Notes: generated by a model from the sequence alone, not told the origin. 64,000 nucleotides of DNA from Betaproteobacteria bacterium (GCA_016183615.1 JACPEG010000030.1:44661-108660), one strand, 5' to 3'. Shown: positions 26,528-37,732, numbered from the stretch's first letter. Numbers and translations: made by a program.

Positions 26528-26818
26528 GTGACCCGGTTGAACCTGGTGCTGTTCCTGGTGCTGATCGCTTGCGCGTTGGGTGTTGTGACCTCACAGCACA
26601 AAGCGCGCAAGCTGTTTGTGGAACTCCAAAAAGAGCAGGAGCGCGCCAAGCAGCTCGATGTGGAGTGGGGCCAGCTGCAGCTGGAGCAGAGCACCTGGGC
26701 CATGCACTCGCGCATCGAGAAGCTGGCGAGCCGGGAATTGCGGATGACAGTGCCCCCGCCCTCGCGCATCCAGGTGGTGGGGGCCGGGCGCGAGGCCCAG
26801 GGAGCGCGCGCACCATGA
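26528..26818 (+). CDS. ftsL: Cell division protein FtsL
   Basis: A 96-residue bitopic protein: short cytoplasmic start, transmembrane segment LNLVLFLVLIACALGVVTSQ (about 4-23), then a leucine-zipper-like periplasmic helix (KARKLFVELQKEQERAKQL ... LQLEQSTWAMHSRIEKLA). FtsL forms the FtsQLB complex at the septum. The GTG start at 26528 places the membrane segment correctly. Its stop overlaps the ftsI ATG. FtsL is poorly conserved, so the position between rsmH and ftsI is strong support. Confidence 0.93.
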   Translation: MTRLNLVLFLVLIACALGVVTSQHKARKLFVELQKEQERAKQLDVEWGQLQLEQSTWAMHSRIEKLASRELRMTVPPPSRIQVVGAGREAQGARAP

Positions 26819-28539
26819 AACCCGCCGCGAATCCTGCGCTGACGCTGAGGCTCGCCGGTTGGCGCCGGTTGCTGCTGTTGGCGATGCTGCTTGCGGCTTT
26901 CGGCGTGCTCATCGGCCGGGCGCTTTACCTGCAGGGCCTCAACAATGGCTTCCTGCAGCAGCGGGGCGACGCCCGCTACAGCCGGGTGATCGAGATTTCC
27001 GCCCACCGCGGCATGATTGCCGACCGCAACGGCGAGCCGCTGGCCATCAGCACGCCGGTGGAATCGGTTTGGGTGAGTCCGCCGGACTTCGAGGCGGGGG
27101 CCGACAAGCTCAAAACTCTCGCCGCGATTCTCGAAATACCCGTTTCCGAAATCCGGCGCAAGCTGGAAGACACCCAGCGCGAGTTCGTGTATCTCAAGCG
27201 GCAACTGCCGCCGGACGACGCGGCCAGGGTGGTGCAGCTGGGGCTGCCCGGCGTGTTCCTGCAGCGGGAGTTCCGCCGCTACTACCCGGCGGGCGAAGTG
27301 ACCGCCCACCTGCTGGGCTTCACCGGCGTGGACGACAACGGCCAGGAGGGCATCGAGCTCGGTTACCAGGAGCATCTTGCCGGCAAGCCGGGCAGCCGCC
27401 GCGTCATCAAGGATCGTCTCGGCCGCATCGTCGAGGACGTGGCGAGCATCCGGGCGCCCAAGCCGGGGCGCGACCTTACCCTCTCCATCGACCGCAAGCT
27501 CCAGTACCTGGCCTACCGGGAACTCCGGCAGGCGGTTGAGGACCACAGGGCCAGGGGCGGCGGCATCGTGGTGCTCGACGCAAAAACCGGCGAAGTGCTG
27601 GCGCTCGCCAACCTGCCGGCCTACAACCCCAACAACCGGGTGAAGGTGGCGAGTTCGCGTACCCGCAACCGGGCGCTGACCGACGTGTTCGAGCCGGGCT
27701 CTACCCTCAAGCCGTTCACGGCGGCGGCGGCTCTGGAAGCCGGGCGGGTCAAGCCGGAAACCGTGTTCAACACCGCGCCGGGCTCGATGACTATCGGCCC
27801 GGCCACGATCCGCGACGCCCATCCCCTGGGCGCGCTCACGGTGGCGCAGGTGATCCAGAAATCGAGCAACGTGGGGGCGGCCAAGATGGCGCTGTCGCTT
27901 CCCTCCGAAACTCTGTGGAGCCTGTTCAACCGGGTCGGCTTCGGTGCCTCTTCGGGCTCGGGGTTTCCGGGGGAAGTCGCGGGGCGGCTGCGGCCCTACA
28001 GGAGCTGGCGCCCGATCGAGCAGGCCACCATGTCCTATGGCCACGGCATCTCGGTGACGCTGATGCAGCTGGCGCGTGCGTACACGGTGTTTGCCAGCGA
28101 CGGCGAGCTGAAGCCGGTCACCCTGTTGCGGCGCGATGGGCCGGTGGCCGGCGAGCCCGCGATGTCGGCGGCGACCGCGCGCACGATGCGCGGCATGCTG
28201 GAGCTGGTGGTGCAACCCGGAGGCACTGCTCCGAGGGCCCAGGTCATGGGCTACCGGGTGGCCGGCAAGACCGGCACCGCTCACAAGCTGGAGGGTCACG
28301 GGTACGCGGCGAACCGCTACGTCTCCTCCTTCGTCGGTTTTGCGCCGGCCTCGGACCCGCGGCTCATCGTTGCGGTGATGATCGACGAGCCCTCCGCCGG
28401 CCAGTACTACGGCGGCACGGTGGTGGCCCCGGTATTCGCGCAGGTGATGGGGGGGGCGCTGCGCATGCTCGGCGTTCCCACCGATGCGCCCCTCAAGGAC
28501 ATCGTGCTGCCGCCGGAAGAGGTGAAGGAAGAGGTATGA
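26815..28539 (+). CDS. ftsI: Septal peptidoglycan transpeptidase FtsI (PBP3)
   Basis: A 574-residue class B penicillin-binding protein. One membrane anchor near the N-terminus (RLLLLAMLLAAFGVLIGRAL) precedes the PBP dimerisation domain (ISAHRGMIADRNGEPLAIST) and the transpeptidase domain with the three active-site motifs: STLK in FEPGSTLKPF, SSN in IQKSSNVGAAK, and KTG in VAGKTGTAHK. It crosslinks septal peptidoglycan with FtsW. Start overlaps ftsL (ATGA) and its stop overlaps murE. Confidence 0.96.
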   Translation: MKPAANPALTLRLAGWRRLLLLAMLLAAFGVLIGRALYLQGLNNGFLQQRGDARYSRVIEISAHRGMIADRNGEPLAISTPVESVWVSPPDFEAGADKLKTLAAILEIPVSEIRRKLEDTQREFVYLKRQLPPDDAARVVQLGLPGVFLQREFRRYYPAGEVTAHLLGFTGVDDNGQEGIELGYQEHLAGKPGSRRVIKDRLGRIVEDVASIRAPKPGRDLTLSIDRKLQYLAYRELRQAVEDHRARGGGIVVLDAKTGEVLALANLPAYNPNNRVKVASSRTRNRALTDVFEPGSTLKPFTAAAALEAGRVKPETVFNTAPGSMTIGPATIRDAHPLGALTVAQVIQKSSNVGAAKMALSLPSETLWSLFNRVGFGASSGSGFPGEVAGRLRPYRSWRPIEQATMSYGHGISVTLMQLARAYTVFASDGELKPVTLLRRDGPVAGEPAMSAATARTMRGMLELVVQPGGTAPRAQVMGYRVAGKTGTAHKLEGHGYAANRYVSSFVGFAPASDPRLIVAVMIDEPSAGQYYGGTVVAPVFAQVMGGALRMLGVPTDAPLKDIVLPPEEVKEEV

Positions 28540-30104
28540 GGTCAAGGTTGCGCAGCCAGGAAACCGGATCCGGCGCCGCCGGCGGCCACGGGCTGCACTT
28601 CGACCTGCAGAGCCTCGACACCCTGGGGGTGAAGGTGGCACGCCTGGTCACCGACAGCCGCCGGGTGCAGCGGGGCGACACCTTCCTCGCCTACCATGGC
28701 GAGCGCCAGGACGGCCGCAGGTTCATTCCCGATGCAATCAAGGCCGGCGCCAATGCAGTACTGTGGGAACCCCAGGGCTTCGACTGGGACCCGGCGTGGC
28801 GGGTGCCCAACCTGCCGGTGCCGCGGCTCAGGGCCCGCGCCGGGCTCATCGCAAGCCACGTCTACGGCGACCCTTCCCAAGAACTTTGGGTGATCGGAAT
28901 CACCGGCACCAACGGCAAGACCTCCACCAGCCACTGGATCGCCCAGGCGCTGACCGGTGTCGGGCGGCGCACCCTGATCATGGGCACCCTGGGGCTGGGG
29001 TTTCCCGGCGAACTGGAGGAGACCCCCAACACCACGCCCGACGCGGTTTTCATTCACGAGCAGATGAAACAGCACCTGGACCTCGGTGCGTCGGCGCTCA
29101 CCATGGAAGTGTCCTCCCATGCCCTGGAGCAGGGCCGGGTGAACGGGGTGGCCTTCGACCTGGCGCTGTTCACCAATCTATCCCGGGATCACCTGGACTA
29201 CCACGGGACCATGCTGGCCTACGCCGAGGCGAAGACCCGGCTGTTCCACTTCCCGGGACTCAGGCTGGGCATCCTGAATCTCGACGACGCCTTCGGGCGC
29301 GAGCTGCTGGCGCGGCTGTCGCGCGACGGCGTTCCGGTCCAGGGCTACGGCTTCGAGGAGAGCGGATGGCACGAGGCGCGGGGCCGGGGCGTTCCGCTGA
29401 TCAAGGGAACGAACCTGGCGCTTACCGAGCGCGGCATCGCCTTCGACGTGGAAGCGCCCCAGGGCCGCGCCCGGGTCGAGAGCCCGATGCTCGGCCGCTT
29501 CAATGCGGCGAACCTGCTGGCTTGCGTCGCGGTGCTCATTGCCAGCGAAGTGCCGCTGGCGCAGGCGGTGGCCGCGTTGCGGGTCGCCGCGCCGGTGGCG
29601 GGCCGCATGGAACAGCTTGGCGGCGGCGAGTTGCCCCTGGTGGTGGTGGACTACGCGCATACCCCCGATGCCCTGGAGAAAGCCCTCGTCACCCTGCGCG
29701 AAGTGATGGCGGGAGAACGCGGACGCGATGCGAAACTCACCTGCGTGTTCGGCTGCGGTGGCGACCGCGACAAGGGCAAGCGACCCCTGATGGGCGAAGT
29801 GGCGACGCGCCTCGCCGACACGGTGATCCTCACCAGCGACAACCCGCGCAGCGAAAATCCCCGGCGCATCATCGACGACATCATCGCCGGCATCCACGCC
29901 AATTACCACGTGGAGGAGGACCGGGCGGCCGCCGTCTACCGGGCCATTGGGGAGGCACGCCGGGGCGACGTGGTGCTCATCGCCGGCAAGGGACACGAGG
30001 CCTACCAGGAGATCGGCGGCGTGAAGCTGCCGTTCTCGGATCTGGAGGTGGCGCGGCTGGCACTGGCGCTGGCGGAAGCGCGCCTGGGGAGCGGGGGGCA
30101 ATGA
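28536..30104 (+). CDS. murE: UDP-MurNAc-tripeptide synthetase (meso-diaminopimelate-adding)
   Basis: A 522-residue Mur ligase adding the third residue to the peptidoglycan stem. ATP site [14 protein letters not shown]; carbamylated-lysine region follows in the central domain; the amino-acid specificity motif is DNPR in TSDNPRSENPRRI, which marks meso-diaminopimelate rather than lysine enzymes. NTTPDAVFIHEQM and MEVSSHALEQGRV are further family segments. Start at 28536 overlaps the ftsI stop; the end overlaps murF by four bases. The N-terminal 20 residues are slightly longer than usual. Confidence 0.96.
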   Translation: MRSRLRSQETGSGAAGGHGLHFDLQSLDTLGVKVARLVTDSRRVQRGDTFLAYHGERQDGRRFIPDAIKAGANAVLWEPQGFDWDPAWRVPNLPVPRLRARAGLIASHVYGDPSQELWVIGITGTNGKTSTSHWIAQALTGVGRRTLIMGTLGLGFPGELEETPNTTPDAVFIHEQMKQHLDLGASALTMEVSSHALEQGRVNGVAFDLALFTNLSRDHLDYHGTMLAYAEAKTRLFHFPGLRLGILNLDDAFGRELLARLSRDGVPVQGYGFEESGWHEARGRGVPLIKGTNLALTERGIAFDVEAPQGRARVESPMLGRFNAANLLACVAVLIASEVPLAQAVAALRVAAPVAGRMEQLGGGELPLVVVDYAHTPDALEKALVTLREVMAGERGRDAKLTCVFGCGGDRDKGKRPLMGEVATRLADTVILTSDNPRSENPRRIIDDIIAGIHANYHVEEDRAAAVYRAIGEARRGDVVLIAGKGHEAYQEIGGVKLPFSDLEVARLALALAEARLGSGGQ

Positions 30105-31483
30105 TGTCGCTTTCCGAGGCCGCACTCGCTTTGAGAGCCTCCACCGTCGGGGCGGACATGACCTTCGGCGGCGTCTCCAGCGACAGCCGGAGCATCGGCC
30201 CGGGGGAGCTGTTCGTCGCGCTGCGGGGCGAGCGCTTCGACGGCCATGCGTTTCTCGCCGCGGCCCGGGACAGGGGTGCCGCGGCGGCAATGGTGGATGA
30301 GCGGTCAGCGGCCGGCGATCAGCCTTCAGCCGGCGCGGGATTGCCGTTGCTGGTGGTTCAGGACACGCGCCTGGGCCTGGGCCAGCTGGCGGCCTACTGG
30401 CGCAGGAAATTCTCGCTGCCGCTGGTGGCGCTCACCGGCAGCAACGGCAAGACCACGGTGAAAGAGATGATCGCGGCGATTCTGCGCGCCCACTGCGGGG
30501 CCGGTGCGGCGGCGGTGCTGGCGACGGAAGGCAACCTCAACAACGACATCGGCGTGCCGCTGATGCTGCTCAGGCTGCGCTCCCATCATCGCTACGCGGT
30601 GATCGAAATGGGGATGAATCATCCGGGAGAGATCGCTTACCTCGCCCGGATGGCGGCGCCGGGGGTGGCGCTCATCAACAATGCGGGCGTGGCCCACGTG
30701 GGACTGCTGGGCTCGGTCGAGGCGGTGGCCCGGGCCAAGGGCGAGATTTTCGGGGGCTTGGGCGAGAACGGCATCGCGGTCATCAATGCCGACGATGCCT
30801 TCGCCGCGGCGTGGCGCAAGCTGGCGGGAGCGCGCCGCGTCGTCGACTTCGGGCTGGAGCAGAAGGCCGCGGTCGGGGCGAGCTACCGGCTCGCGGGGTT
30901 CGCGAGCGAGATCGCCCTGCGCCTGCCACCGGGGGAGGCGAAGGCGCGGCTCCAGGTGCCGGGGCTGCACAACGTGCAGAACGCCCTGGCGGCCGCGGCG
31001 GCGGCGGTGGCGCTCGGCATTCCTCCCGAAGCCATCGGCGCCGGGCTTGCGGCGTTCACGGGCATGAAGGGCCGGCTGCAGCGCAAGGGCGGATTGCATG
31101 GCGCCACCCTGATCGACGACACCTACAACGCCAATCCCGACTCGGTGCGGGCGGCGCTGGCGGTGCTGGCGGCGGCGGCGGGCCGGAAACTGCTGGTGCT
31201 CGGCGACATGGGCGAGCTGGGGGAAGGGGCGGCGGAACTGCATGCCGGCATCGGCAGCGCGGCGAAGCAGGCGGGAGTGGACGAAATGCTGGCGCTCGGG
31301 GAGCTGACCGCCCGGGCCGTGGCCGCCTTCGGCGGGGGCGCGCGGCATTTTGAGCGCATCGAGGATCTCCTGGCGGAGCTGGAGAACCGGCTTGCGCCGG
31401 GGGTCACGGTGCTGGTGAAAGGGTCCCGCTTCATGCAGATGGAGCGGGTGGTGAAATCCTTCGAGGTGACGGACAAGCAGTGA
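30101..31483 (+). CDS. murF: UDP-MurNAc-tripeptide:D-Ala-D-Ala ligase
   Basis: A 460-residue Mur ligase that attaches D-Ala-D-Ala. ATP site ALTGSNGKTTVKEMI; YAVIEMGMNHPGEIAYL, INNAGVAHVGLLGS and DDTYNANPDSVRAAL are conserved family segments. Two adjacent ATG codons (30101 and 30104) are possible starts; the first overlaps the murE stop. It works on the product of MurE with dipeptide supplied by Ddl, also encoded in the cluster. Confidence 0.96.
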   Translation: MMSLSEAALALRASTVGADMTFGGVSSDSRSIGPGELFVALRGERFDGHAFLAAARDRGAAAAMVDERSAAGDQPSAGAGLPLLVVQDTRLGLGQLAAYWRRKFSLPLVALTGSNGKTTVKEMIAAILRAHCGAGAAAVLATEGNLNNDIGVPLMLLRLRSHHRYAVIEMGMNHPGEIAYLARMAAPGVALINNAGVAHVGLLGSVEAVARAKGEIFGGLGENGIAVINADDAFAAAWRKLAGARRVVDFGLEQKAAVGASYRLAGFASEIALRLPPGEAKARLQVPGLHNVQNALAAAAAAVALGIPPEAIGAGLAAFTGMKGRLQRKGGLHGATLIDDTYNANPDSVRAALAVLAAAAGRKLLVLGDMGELGEGAAELHAGIGSAAKQAGVDEMLALGELTARAVAAFGGGARHFERIEDLLAELENRLAPGVTVLVKGSRFMQMERVVKSFEVTDKQ

Positions 31484-31525
31484 CCATCGGATCGCCGACG
31501 CCCGTCCGCAAAAGGGGCTGACCCC

Positions 31526-32611
31526 ATGCTGCTCGCTCTGGCCCAGTGGCTGGCCCAGGATGTCCGCGCGTTCAACGTTTTTTCCTACATCACGCTGCGC
31601 ACGGTGCTCGCGGCGCTCACCGCGCTGGTGATCTCCTTCATCGTGGGGCCGGCCATGATCCGCAAGTTGACCGCCTACAAGATCGGCCAGGCGGTGCGCG
31701 ACGACGGTCCTCAGACCCACCTCGTCAAGGCCGGCACCCCGACCATGGGCGGCGCGCTGATCCTGGTGTCGATCGCCGTCACCACGCTGCTGTGGGCCGA
31801 TCTCAGGAACCGCTATGTGTGGGTGGTGCTGCTCACCACCCTCGGGTATGGCGTCATCGGCTGGGTGGACGACTGGCGCAAGGTCGTTCACCGCAACCCC
31901 AAGGGGCTCGCGGCCCGGGCCAAGTTTTTCTGGCAGTCGGTGATCGCCCTGGTCGCGGCCTGGTACCTCGCCTACACCGCCAACCTGCCGGTGCAGACCG
32001 AGATGATCGTGCCCTTCTTCAAGCTGGTGGCGATTCCCCTGGGCACCATCGGCTTCATCATCCTCGCCTACTTCGTGATCGTCGGCACCAGCAATGCGGT
32101 GAACCTCACCGACGGGCTGGACGGGCTCGCCATCATGCCCACGGTGATGATCGGCAGCGCGCTGGCCATCTTCTCCTACGTGGCGGGTCACTCGGTGTTC
32201 GCGAAATACCTGGGGCTGCCCTATATCCCCGGCGCCGGGGAGCTTGCGGTGTTCTGCGGCGCCATGGCGGGTGCCGGGCTCGCCTTCCTGTGGTTCAACG
32301 CCTACCCGGCAGAAGTGTTCATGGGCGACGTGGGGGCGCTGGCGCTGGGCGCGGCCCTCGGCATGGTGGCGGTGATCGTGCGGCAGGAAGTGGTGCTTTT
32401 CATCATGGGCGGAGTGTTCGTGGTGGAAACGCTGTCGGTGATATTGCAGGTGGCTTCCTTCAAGCTCACCGGCAAGCGCATCTTCCGCATGGCGCCGCTG
32501 CATCACCACTACGAGCTCAAGGGCTGGAAAGAGAACCAGGTGGTGGTGCGCTTCTGGATCATCACCATGATGCTGGTGCTGTTCGGGCTGTCGACGCTGA
32601 AGCTGAGGTAG
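31526..32611 (+). CDS. mraY: Phospho-MurNAc-pentapeptide transferase
   Basis: A 361-residue polytopic membrane enzyme that makes lipid I from UDP-MurNAc-pentapeptide and undecaprenyl phosphate. Conserved catalytic loops: GTPTMGG-type [20 protein letters not shown] with the paired aspartates, [13 protein letters not shown] and [19 protein letters not shown], and the histidine loop [11 protein letters not shown]. About ten membrane segments are visible. The 42-base gap before it is one of the few non-overlapping junctions in the cluster. Confidence 0.96.
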   Translation: MLLALAQWLAQDVRAFNVFSYITLRTVLAALTALVISFIVGPAMIRKLTAYKIGQAVRDDGPQTHLVKAGTPTMGGALILVSIAVTTLLWADLRNRYVWVVLLTTLGYGVIGWVDDWRKVVHRNPKGLAARAKFFWQSVIALVAAWYLAYTANLPVQTEMIVPFFKLVAIPLGTIGFIILAYFVIVGTSNAVNLTDGLDGLAIMPTVMIGSALAIFSYVAGHSVFAKYLGLPYIPGAGELAVFCGAMAGAGLAFLWFNAYPAEVFMGDVGALALGAALGMVAVIVRQEVVLFIMGGVFVVETLSVILQVASFKLTGKRIFRMAPLHHHYELKGWKENQVVVRFWIITMMLVLFGLSTLKLR

Positions 32612-32621
32612 GGCGGAGAAC

Positions 32622-34019
32622 ATGGATGTTGCCGGCAGGCGGGTACTGGTGCTGGGCCTCGGAGACACCGGGCTCTCGGCGGCGCGCTTCCTTTCGCGGC
32701 GCGGCGCCCGGGTGCGGGTGGCCGATTCCCGCGCGACGCCGCCCCACGCCGATCGCCTCCGCGCGGAACTGCCCCAGGTGCAGGTGGACTGCGGGCCGTT
32801 CCGGGCGGAGAGCTTCGAGCGCGTGGAGATGATCGTGGTGAGTCCGGGGATTCCCGTCGCCGAGCCGCTGGTGATGAGGGCCAGGACCGCCGGCATTCCG
32901 GTGGTGGGAGACATCGAATTGTTTGCCCGTGCACTGTCCCGGGACGGCCGGCCGAAGGTAATCGCCATCACCGGCACCAACGGCAAGACCACGGTGACCG
33001 CCATGGCAGGCGCGATCTGCACGGAAGCCGGGCTGGCCACCGAGGTGGCGGGCAACATCAGCCCTGCGGCACTCGACGCGCTCATGGCCTGTGAGGACGC
33101 GGGACGCCGGCCGGAAGCCTGGGTGCTGGAGCTTTCCAGCTTCCAGCTGGAAACCACCGATTCCCTGGCGCCCGATGCGGCGACCGTGCTCAACGTCACC
33201 GAGGATCACCTGGACCGCTATCCGGGGATCGCCGAATACGCGGCGGCCAAGGCACGCATCTTCAACGGCGGCGGCGTGCAGGTGCTGAACCGGCAGGACG
33301 AGTTTTCCTGTGCCATGGCCCTGCCGGGCCGGCCGATCGTCACCTTCGGGCTCGACGCGCCGGCGGGCGCAGGCGACTACGGACTGGTGGGGCGCGCCGA
33401 TGGACCGTGGCTCGCCCGCAGCGCCACGCCGCTCATGCCGGTCTCGGAGCTGAAGGTGGCGGGGTTGCACAACGCGGCGAACGCGCTGGCGGCCACGGCG
33501 CTGGCGAGCGCAATCCGGGTGCCGGATGCGGCGATCGTGAACGCGCTGCGCAAGTTCAGGGGGCTGCCGCACCGGGTGGAGTGGGTGGCGGAGGTGGGCG
33601 GGGTGGCATTTTTCGACGACTCCAAGGGCACCAACGTCGGTGCGACGGTGGCGGCCCTGGGCGGCATGACGCAAAAGGTGGTGCTGATCGCCGGCGGCGA
33701 CGCCAAGGGCCAGGATTTCTCGCCGCTGCGTCCGGCGGTGGAGCGCGGCGCCCGCGCCGTGGTGCTGATCGGGCGCGATGCGGATCGCATCGCCGCGGCG
33801 CTTGCCGGCGGCGCGGTGCCGGTGCAGCGGGCGGCGGACATGGAGGAAGCCGTGCGCCGCAGCTTCGAAGCGGCCAGCCCCGGCGACGCGGTGCTGCTGT
33901 CGCCGGCGTGCGCCAGCCTCGACATGTTCAGAAACTATGCGCACCGCGCCGAAGTGTTCATCGCCGCGGTGAAGAAACTGGATCAGGGGGGGCGCGCAGC
34001 TGATGTTTCATGCCATTGA
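32622..34019 (+). CDS. murD: UDP-MurNAc-L-Ala:D-Glu ligase
   Basis: A 465-residue Mur ligase adding D-glutamate. N-terminal Rossmann start [23 protein letters not shown] site [24 protein letters not shown] and [10 protein letters not shown] are typical of MurD; C-terminal domain includes [17 protein letters not shown] and [11 protein letters not shown]. Its end overlaps the ftsW start by 17 bases. Confidence 0.96.
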   Translation: MDVAGRRVLVLGLGDTGLSAARFLSRRGARVRVADSRATPPHADRLRAELPQVQVDCGPFRAESFERVEMIVVSPGIPVAEPLVMRARTAGIPVVGDIELFARALSRDGRPKVIAITGTNGKTTVTAMAGAICTEAGLATEVAGNISPAALDALMACEDAGRRPEAWVLELSSFQLETTDSLAPDAATVLNVTEDHLDRYPGIAEYAAAKARIFNGGGVQVLNRQDEFSCAMALPGRPIVTFGLDAPAGAGDYGLVGRADGPWLARSATPLMPVSELKVAGLHNAANALAATALASAIRVPDAAIVNALRKFRGLPHRVEWVAEVGGVAFFDDSKGTNVGATVAALGGMTQKVVLIAGGDAKGQDFSPLRPAVERGARAVVLIGRDADRIAAALAGGAVPVQRAADMEEAVRRSFEAASPGDAVLLSPACASLDMFRNYAHRAEVFIAAVKKLDQGGRAADVSCH

Positions 34020-35163
34020 CAGCCGGCAGCGGGTGAGCGCGGACTACGACTGGACGCTCATGTGGGCGGCGCTGCTGCTCGTCGGGGTTGGCTTCGTGAT
34101 GGTGTACTCGGCCTCCATCGCCACCGCCGAGGCCGGGCGCCACACCGGCTACCAGCCGGCCTATTTCCTGGTGCGCCACGGCATCTATGTCCTGGCCGGG
34201 GTCATGATGGGGCTGATCGCGTTCCAGGTGCCGACGCGGGTGTGGCAGCAGTACTCGGCGTATCTGTTCATCCTGGGAGCGGCGCTGCTGGTGCTGGTGC
34301 TCATCCCCGGCGTCGGCCGGGAAGTGAACGGCAGCCAGCGCTGGCTCTCGCTGTTCGTTTTCAATCTCCAGCCCTCCGAGTTCATGAAGCTGGCGGTGGT
34401 GATCTACGCGGCCGACTATACGGTGCGCAAGGCGGCCCACCTGGACAGCTTCCGGCGCGGATTCCTGCCCATGCTGATGGTGATGCTGCTGGTGGGGGCG
34501 CTGCTGCTGCTGGAACCCGACTTCGGGGCCTTCGCGGTGATCACGGCCATCGCCATGGCGCTTCTGTTTTTGGGTGGCATGAACTGGCGGCTGTTCGCCG
34601 GGTTGATCGCACTGCTGGTGGCCGGTTTCGTGGCGCTGATCTGGAGCTCGCCCTACCGTCTGCAGCGGGTGGTCGGATTCATGGATCCCTGGTCGGATCC
34701 CTACGGCAAGGGCTACCAGCTGTCCCACGCCCTGATCGCCTTCGGGCGCGGCGAGTGGCTGGGAGTGGGCCTGGGGGCGAGCGTGGAGAAGCTGTTTTAC
34801 CTGCCCGAGGCCCATACCGATTTTCTGCTGGCGGTGATCGCCGAGGAGCTGGGATTCGCCGGGGTGACCGTGGTGGTGGTGCTGTTCGCGTGGGTGGTGG
34901 CCCGGGCCTTCTTCATCGGACGCCAGGCCGCCAACCTGGACCGCTATTTTTCGTCGCTCACCGCCCAGGGCGTTGGCGTCTGGCTGGGGGTGCAGGCGGT
35001 GATCAACATGGGGGTGAACATGGGGTTGCTGCCCACCAAGGGGCTGACGCTCCCCCTCATGAGCTTCGGCGGCAGCGGGCTCGCAGCCAATTGCATCGCC
35101 GTCGCGATCCTGCTGAGGATCGATTGGGAGAACAGACAGATGATGCGGGGGATCGCGGTATGA
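34003..35163 (+). CDS. ftsW: Septal peptidoglycan glycosyltransferase FtsW
   Basis: A 386-residue SEDS-family membrane protein that polymerises septal glycan strands together with FtsI. About ten membrane helices; conserved segments include [31 protein letters not shown] and, near the end, [20 protein letters not shown]. The first 30 residues match the cytoplasmic start of FtsW. ATG at 34003 overlaps murD; the stop overlaps murG by four bases. Confidence 0.95.
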   Translation: MFHAIDSRQRVSADYDWTLMWAALLLVGVGFVMVYSASIATAEAGRHTGYQPAYFLVRHGIYVLAGVMMGLIAFQVPTRVWQQYSAYLFILGAALLVLVLIPGVGREVNGSQRWLSLFVFNLQPSEFMKLAVVIYAADYTVRKAAHLDSFRRGFLPMLMVMLLVGALLLLEPDFGAFAVITAIAMALLFLGGMNWRLFAGLIALLVAGFVALIWSSPYRLQRVVGFMDPWSDPYGKGYQLSHALIAFGRGEWLGVGLGASVEKLFYLPEAHTDFLLAVIAEELGFAGVTVVVVLFAWVVARAFFIGRQAANLDRYFSSLTAQGVGVWLGVQAVINMGVNMGLLPTKGLTLPLMSFGGSGLAANCIAVAILLRIDWENRQMMRGIAV

Positions 35164-36299
35164 GCCGCACCATCCTCATCATGGCGGGCGGCACCGGCGG
35201 CCACATTTTTCCCGCCCTCGCGGTCGCGGGCTTTCTCAGGGGAAAGGGCTGGCGCGTGGTGTGGCTCGGCACCCGCGGCGGCATGGAAGCCCGGCTGGTG
35301 CCTCCCCATGGCTACGAGATGGAGTGGATCCGCTTTTCCGGCGTGCGCAGGAGCGGGCTGCTGCGCGCCGCGCTGTTGCCGCTGTTTCTCATCATCGCCT
35401 GGTTCCAGAGCGCGGCAGCGATCTTCCGCCAGCGGCCCGACGTGGTGCTGGGCATGGGCGGCTTCGCTTCCTTTCCCGGGGGCATGATGGCCTCCCTGTT
35501 GATGAAGCCGCTGGTGATCCACGAGCAAAACTCCATCGCGGGGCTCGCCAACCGGGTGCTGGCGCTGCTGGCGGACAAGGTGCTGGTGGCGTTTCCCGAC
35601 CCGTTCCGGCGCAGGGATGAGGGTGGAGGGCGGAGGGCGGAAGAAGCGCGCGGCTTCAGTCTTTCATCCCTCATCCCCCATCCCCCATCCGTCGAAATCG
35701 TGGGCAATCCGGTGCGGCCGGAGATCGCCGCGCTGCCGGAGCCCGATGCCCGGTATCGCGGGCGTACCGGGCCGCTGCGGCTCCTGGTAGTGGGGGGGAG
35801 TCTCGGCGCCCAGGCGCTCAATGCGGCCGTGCCCGAGGCCCTGAAGGCGACGCCCGAAGCCGAGCGCCCGGGCGTCGTGCATCAGACCGGCACCCAGAAT
35901 TTCGAAACGGTGAAGGCCGCGTATGCCCGGGTCGGCATGGCGGCCGAGGTGCTGCCCTTCCTTAATGACATGCCGGAGCGCTACCGGGCCTGCGATCTGG
36001 TGCTGTGCCGGGCCGGGGCGCTCACCATCGCCGAGATCGCCGCAGCCGGCGTCGCCAGCATTCTCGTGCCCTACCCCTTCGCGGTGGACGATCACCAGAC
36101 CTGGAACGCCCGGTTCCTGTCGGGTGCGGGGGCGGCGGTGCTCCTGCCCCAGGGCGAGCTCAGTCCCGGGCGGCTGGCGGAACTCATCGGGGGCCTGGAC
36201 CGGGGACGGTTGCTGGAGATGGCGCGGCGCGCGCGGTCGCTGGCGAAGCCGGACGCGACGCAGCGGGTGGCGGAGGCGTGCATGGAGGCCGCGGCATGA
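35160..36299 (+). CDS. murG: Undecaprenyl-PP-MurNAc-pentapeptide GlcNAc transferase
   Basis: A 379-residue GT28 glycosyltransferase that turns lipid I into lipid II on the inner membrane. [21 protein letters not shown] first loop ([16 protein letters not shown]), [26 protein letters not shown], the second loop [12 protein letters not shown] and [15 protein letters not shown] are present. Between VAFPDPFR and VEIVGNPVR there are about 27 extra residues ([15 protein letters not shown]...) absent from other MurG proteins; the DNA for them is an imperfect inverted repeat at about 35610-35690. It is in frame and lies in a surface loop before the second domain, so the enzyme should still work. Confidence 0.94.
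   Translation: MSRTILIMAGGTGGHIFPALAVAGFLRGKGWRVVWLGTRGGMEARLVPPHGYEMEWIRFSGVRRSGLLRAALLPLFLIIAWFQSAAAIFRQRPDVVLGMGGFASFPGGMMASLLMKPLVIHEQNSIAGLANRVLALLADKVLVAFPDPFRRRDEGGGRRAEEARGFSLSSLIPHPPSVEIVGNPVRPEIAALPEPDARYRGRTGPLRLLVVGGSLGAQALNAAVPEALKATPEAERPGVVHQTGTQNFETVKAAYARVGMAAEVLPFLNDMPERYRACDLVLCRAGALTIAEIAAAGVASILVPYPFAVDDHQTWNARFLSGAGAAVLLPQGELSPGRLAELIGGLDRGRLLEMARRARSLAKPDATQRVAEACMEAAA
35610..35690. repeat. Repeat-derived in-frame insertion in murG
   Basis: GGATGAGGGTGGAGGGCGGA on the left and CATCCCTCATCCCCCATCCC on the right are imperfect complements (purine-rich arm, pyrimidine-rich arm) around a short centre. The element is about 81 bases, a multiple of three, and adds roughly 27 residues to MurG without breaking the frame. 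It does not resemble repeat families A, B or C. Confidence 0.6.
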
Positions 36300-37705
36300 A
36301 GCACAAGGTCCGGCAGATCCACTTCGTGGGTATCGGCGGCTCCGGCATGAGCGGCATCGCCGAGGTGCTGCTCAACCTGGGCTACCAGGTGAGCGGGTCC
36401 GACATCGCCGAGAACGCAGCCACGCGCCGCCTCATGGGCCTGGGCGCCATGGTGCGCATCGGCCATGACGCAAAGCACGTGGAACAGGCCGACGCGGTGG
36501 TGGTTTCCACCGCGGTCAACGAGGACAACGCGGAGGTCGTGGCGGCGCGGGAACAGAAGGTGCCGGTGGTGCCACGGGCCATGATGCTGGCGGAGCTGAT
36601 GCGCCTGCGCCAGGGCATTGCGGTCGCCGGCACTCACGGCAAGACCACCACCACCAGCCTGATTGCCAGCATCCTTGCCGAAGCGGGCATGGACCCGACC
36701 TTCGTGATCGGCGGCCGGCTGGAGGCGGCGGGCTCCCACGCCAAGCTCGGCAAGGGGGAGTTCATCGTGGCGGAGGCCGACGAATCGGACGCCTCGTTTC
36801 TTTACCTGCTGCCGGTGGTCTCCGTGGTAACCAACATCGATGCCGACCACATGGAAACCTACGGCCACGATTTCGGGCGGCTCAAGCAGGCCTTCGTCGA
36901 GTTCGTGGAGCACCTGCCGTTCTACGGCATGGCGATGCTGTGCCTGGACGATCCCCAGGTGCGGGACATCATGCCGCGGATCACCAAGCCGGTCACGACC
37001 TACGGGATGGCGGACGGGGCTCAGATCCGGGCCGTCGATATCCGCAGTGCCGGCGTGCAGATGGAGTTTACGGTGAAGCGGGCGCCGGAGCCCCGCAAGC
37101 ACCAGTGGGGTGCGGCGGATCTTGCCGTGACGCTGAACCTGCCCGGCGTACACAACGTGCAGAACGCGCTGGCTGCCATCGCGGTGGCCATGGAGGTGGG
37201 GGTAACGGACAAGGTGATCGCGAAGGCGCTCAGGGAATTCCACGGGGTGGGGCGCCGGTTCCAGCGCTGCGGGGAGATCGCGCTGCCCCGGGGCGGCAGC
37301 TTCACCCTGGTCGACGATTACGGGCATCACCCGGCCGAGATGGCCGCGACGATTGCCGCGGCGCGGGGCGCCTACCCGGGGCGCCGGCTGGTGGTGGCGT
37401 TCCAGCCTCATCGCTACACCCGCACCCGCGACGTGTTCGAGGATTTCGTGAAGGTGCTCTCCACGGTGGACGCGCTCCTGCTCACGGAGGTGTACGCCGC
37501 CGGGGAGGCGCCCATCGTGGCGGCGGATGGCCGTTCGCTCGCCCGGGCGGTGCGGGTCCAGGGAAGGGTGGAGCCGGTATTCGTGGAGACGGTCGCGGAG
37601 CTGGCGGAAAAAATCCCGGTGGTGGCGCACGACGGCGACGTGGTGATCACCATGGGCGCGGGATCCATCGGCCAGGTTCCGGCGATGCTGGCGCGGAAGG
37701 CATAG
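36296..37705 (+). CDS. murC: UDP-MurNAc:L-alanine ligase
   Basis: A 469-residue Mur ligase adding L-alanine, the first residue of the stem peptide. Glycine-rich start [21 protein letters not shown] site [39 protein letters not shown] and [10 protein letters not shown] are all as expected. ATG at 36296 overlaps the murG stop. Confidence 0.96.
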   Translation: MKHKVRQIHFVGIGGSGMSGIAEVLLNLGYQVSGSDIAENAATRRLMGLGAMVRIGHDAKHVEQADAVVVSTAVNEDNAEVVAAREQKVPVVPRAMMLAELMRLRQGIAVAGTHGKTTTTSLIASILAEAGMDPTFVIGGRLEAAGSHAKLGKGEFIVAEADESDASFLYLLPVVSVVTNIDADHMETYGHDFGRLKQAFVEFVEHLPFYGMAMLCLDDPQVRDIMPRITKPVTTYGMADGAQIRAVDIRSAGVQMEFTVKRAPEPRKHQWGAADLAVTLNLPGVHNVQNALAAIAVAMEVGVTDKVIAKALREFHGVGRRFQRCGEIALPRGGSFTLVDDYGHHPAEMAATIAAARGAYPGRRLVVAFQPHRYTRTRDVFEDFVKVLSTVDALLLTEVYAAGEAPIVAADGRSLARAVRVQGRVEPVFVETVAELAEKIPVVAHDGDVVITMGAGSIGQVPAMLARKA

Positions 37706-37732
37706 GGGTGGCGGACAACCGGACGAGAGCTG

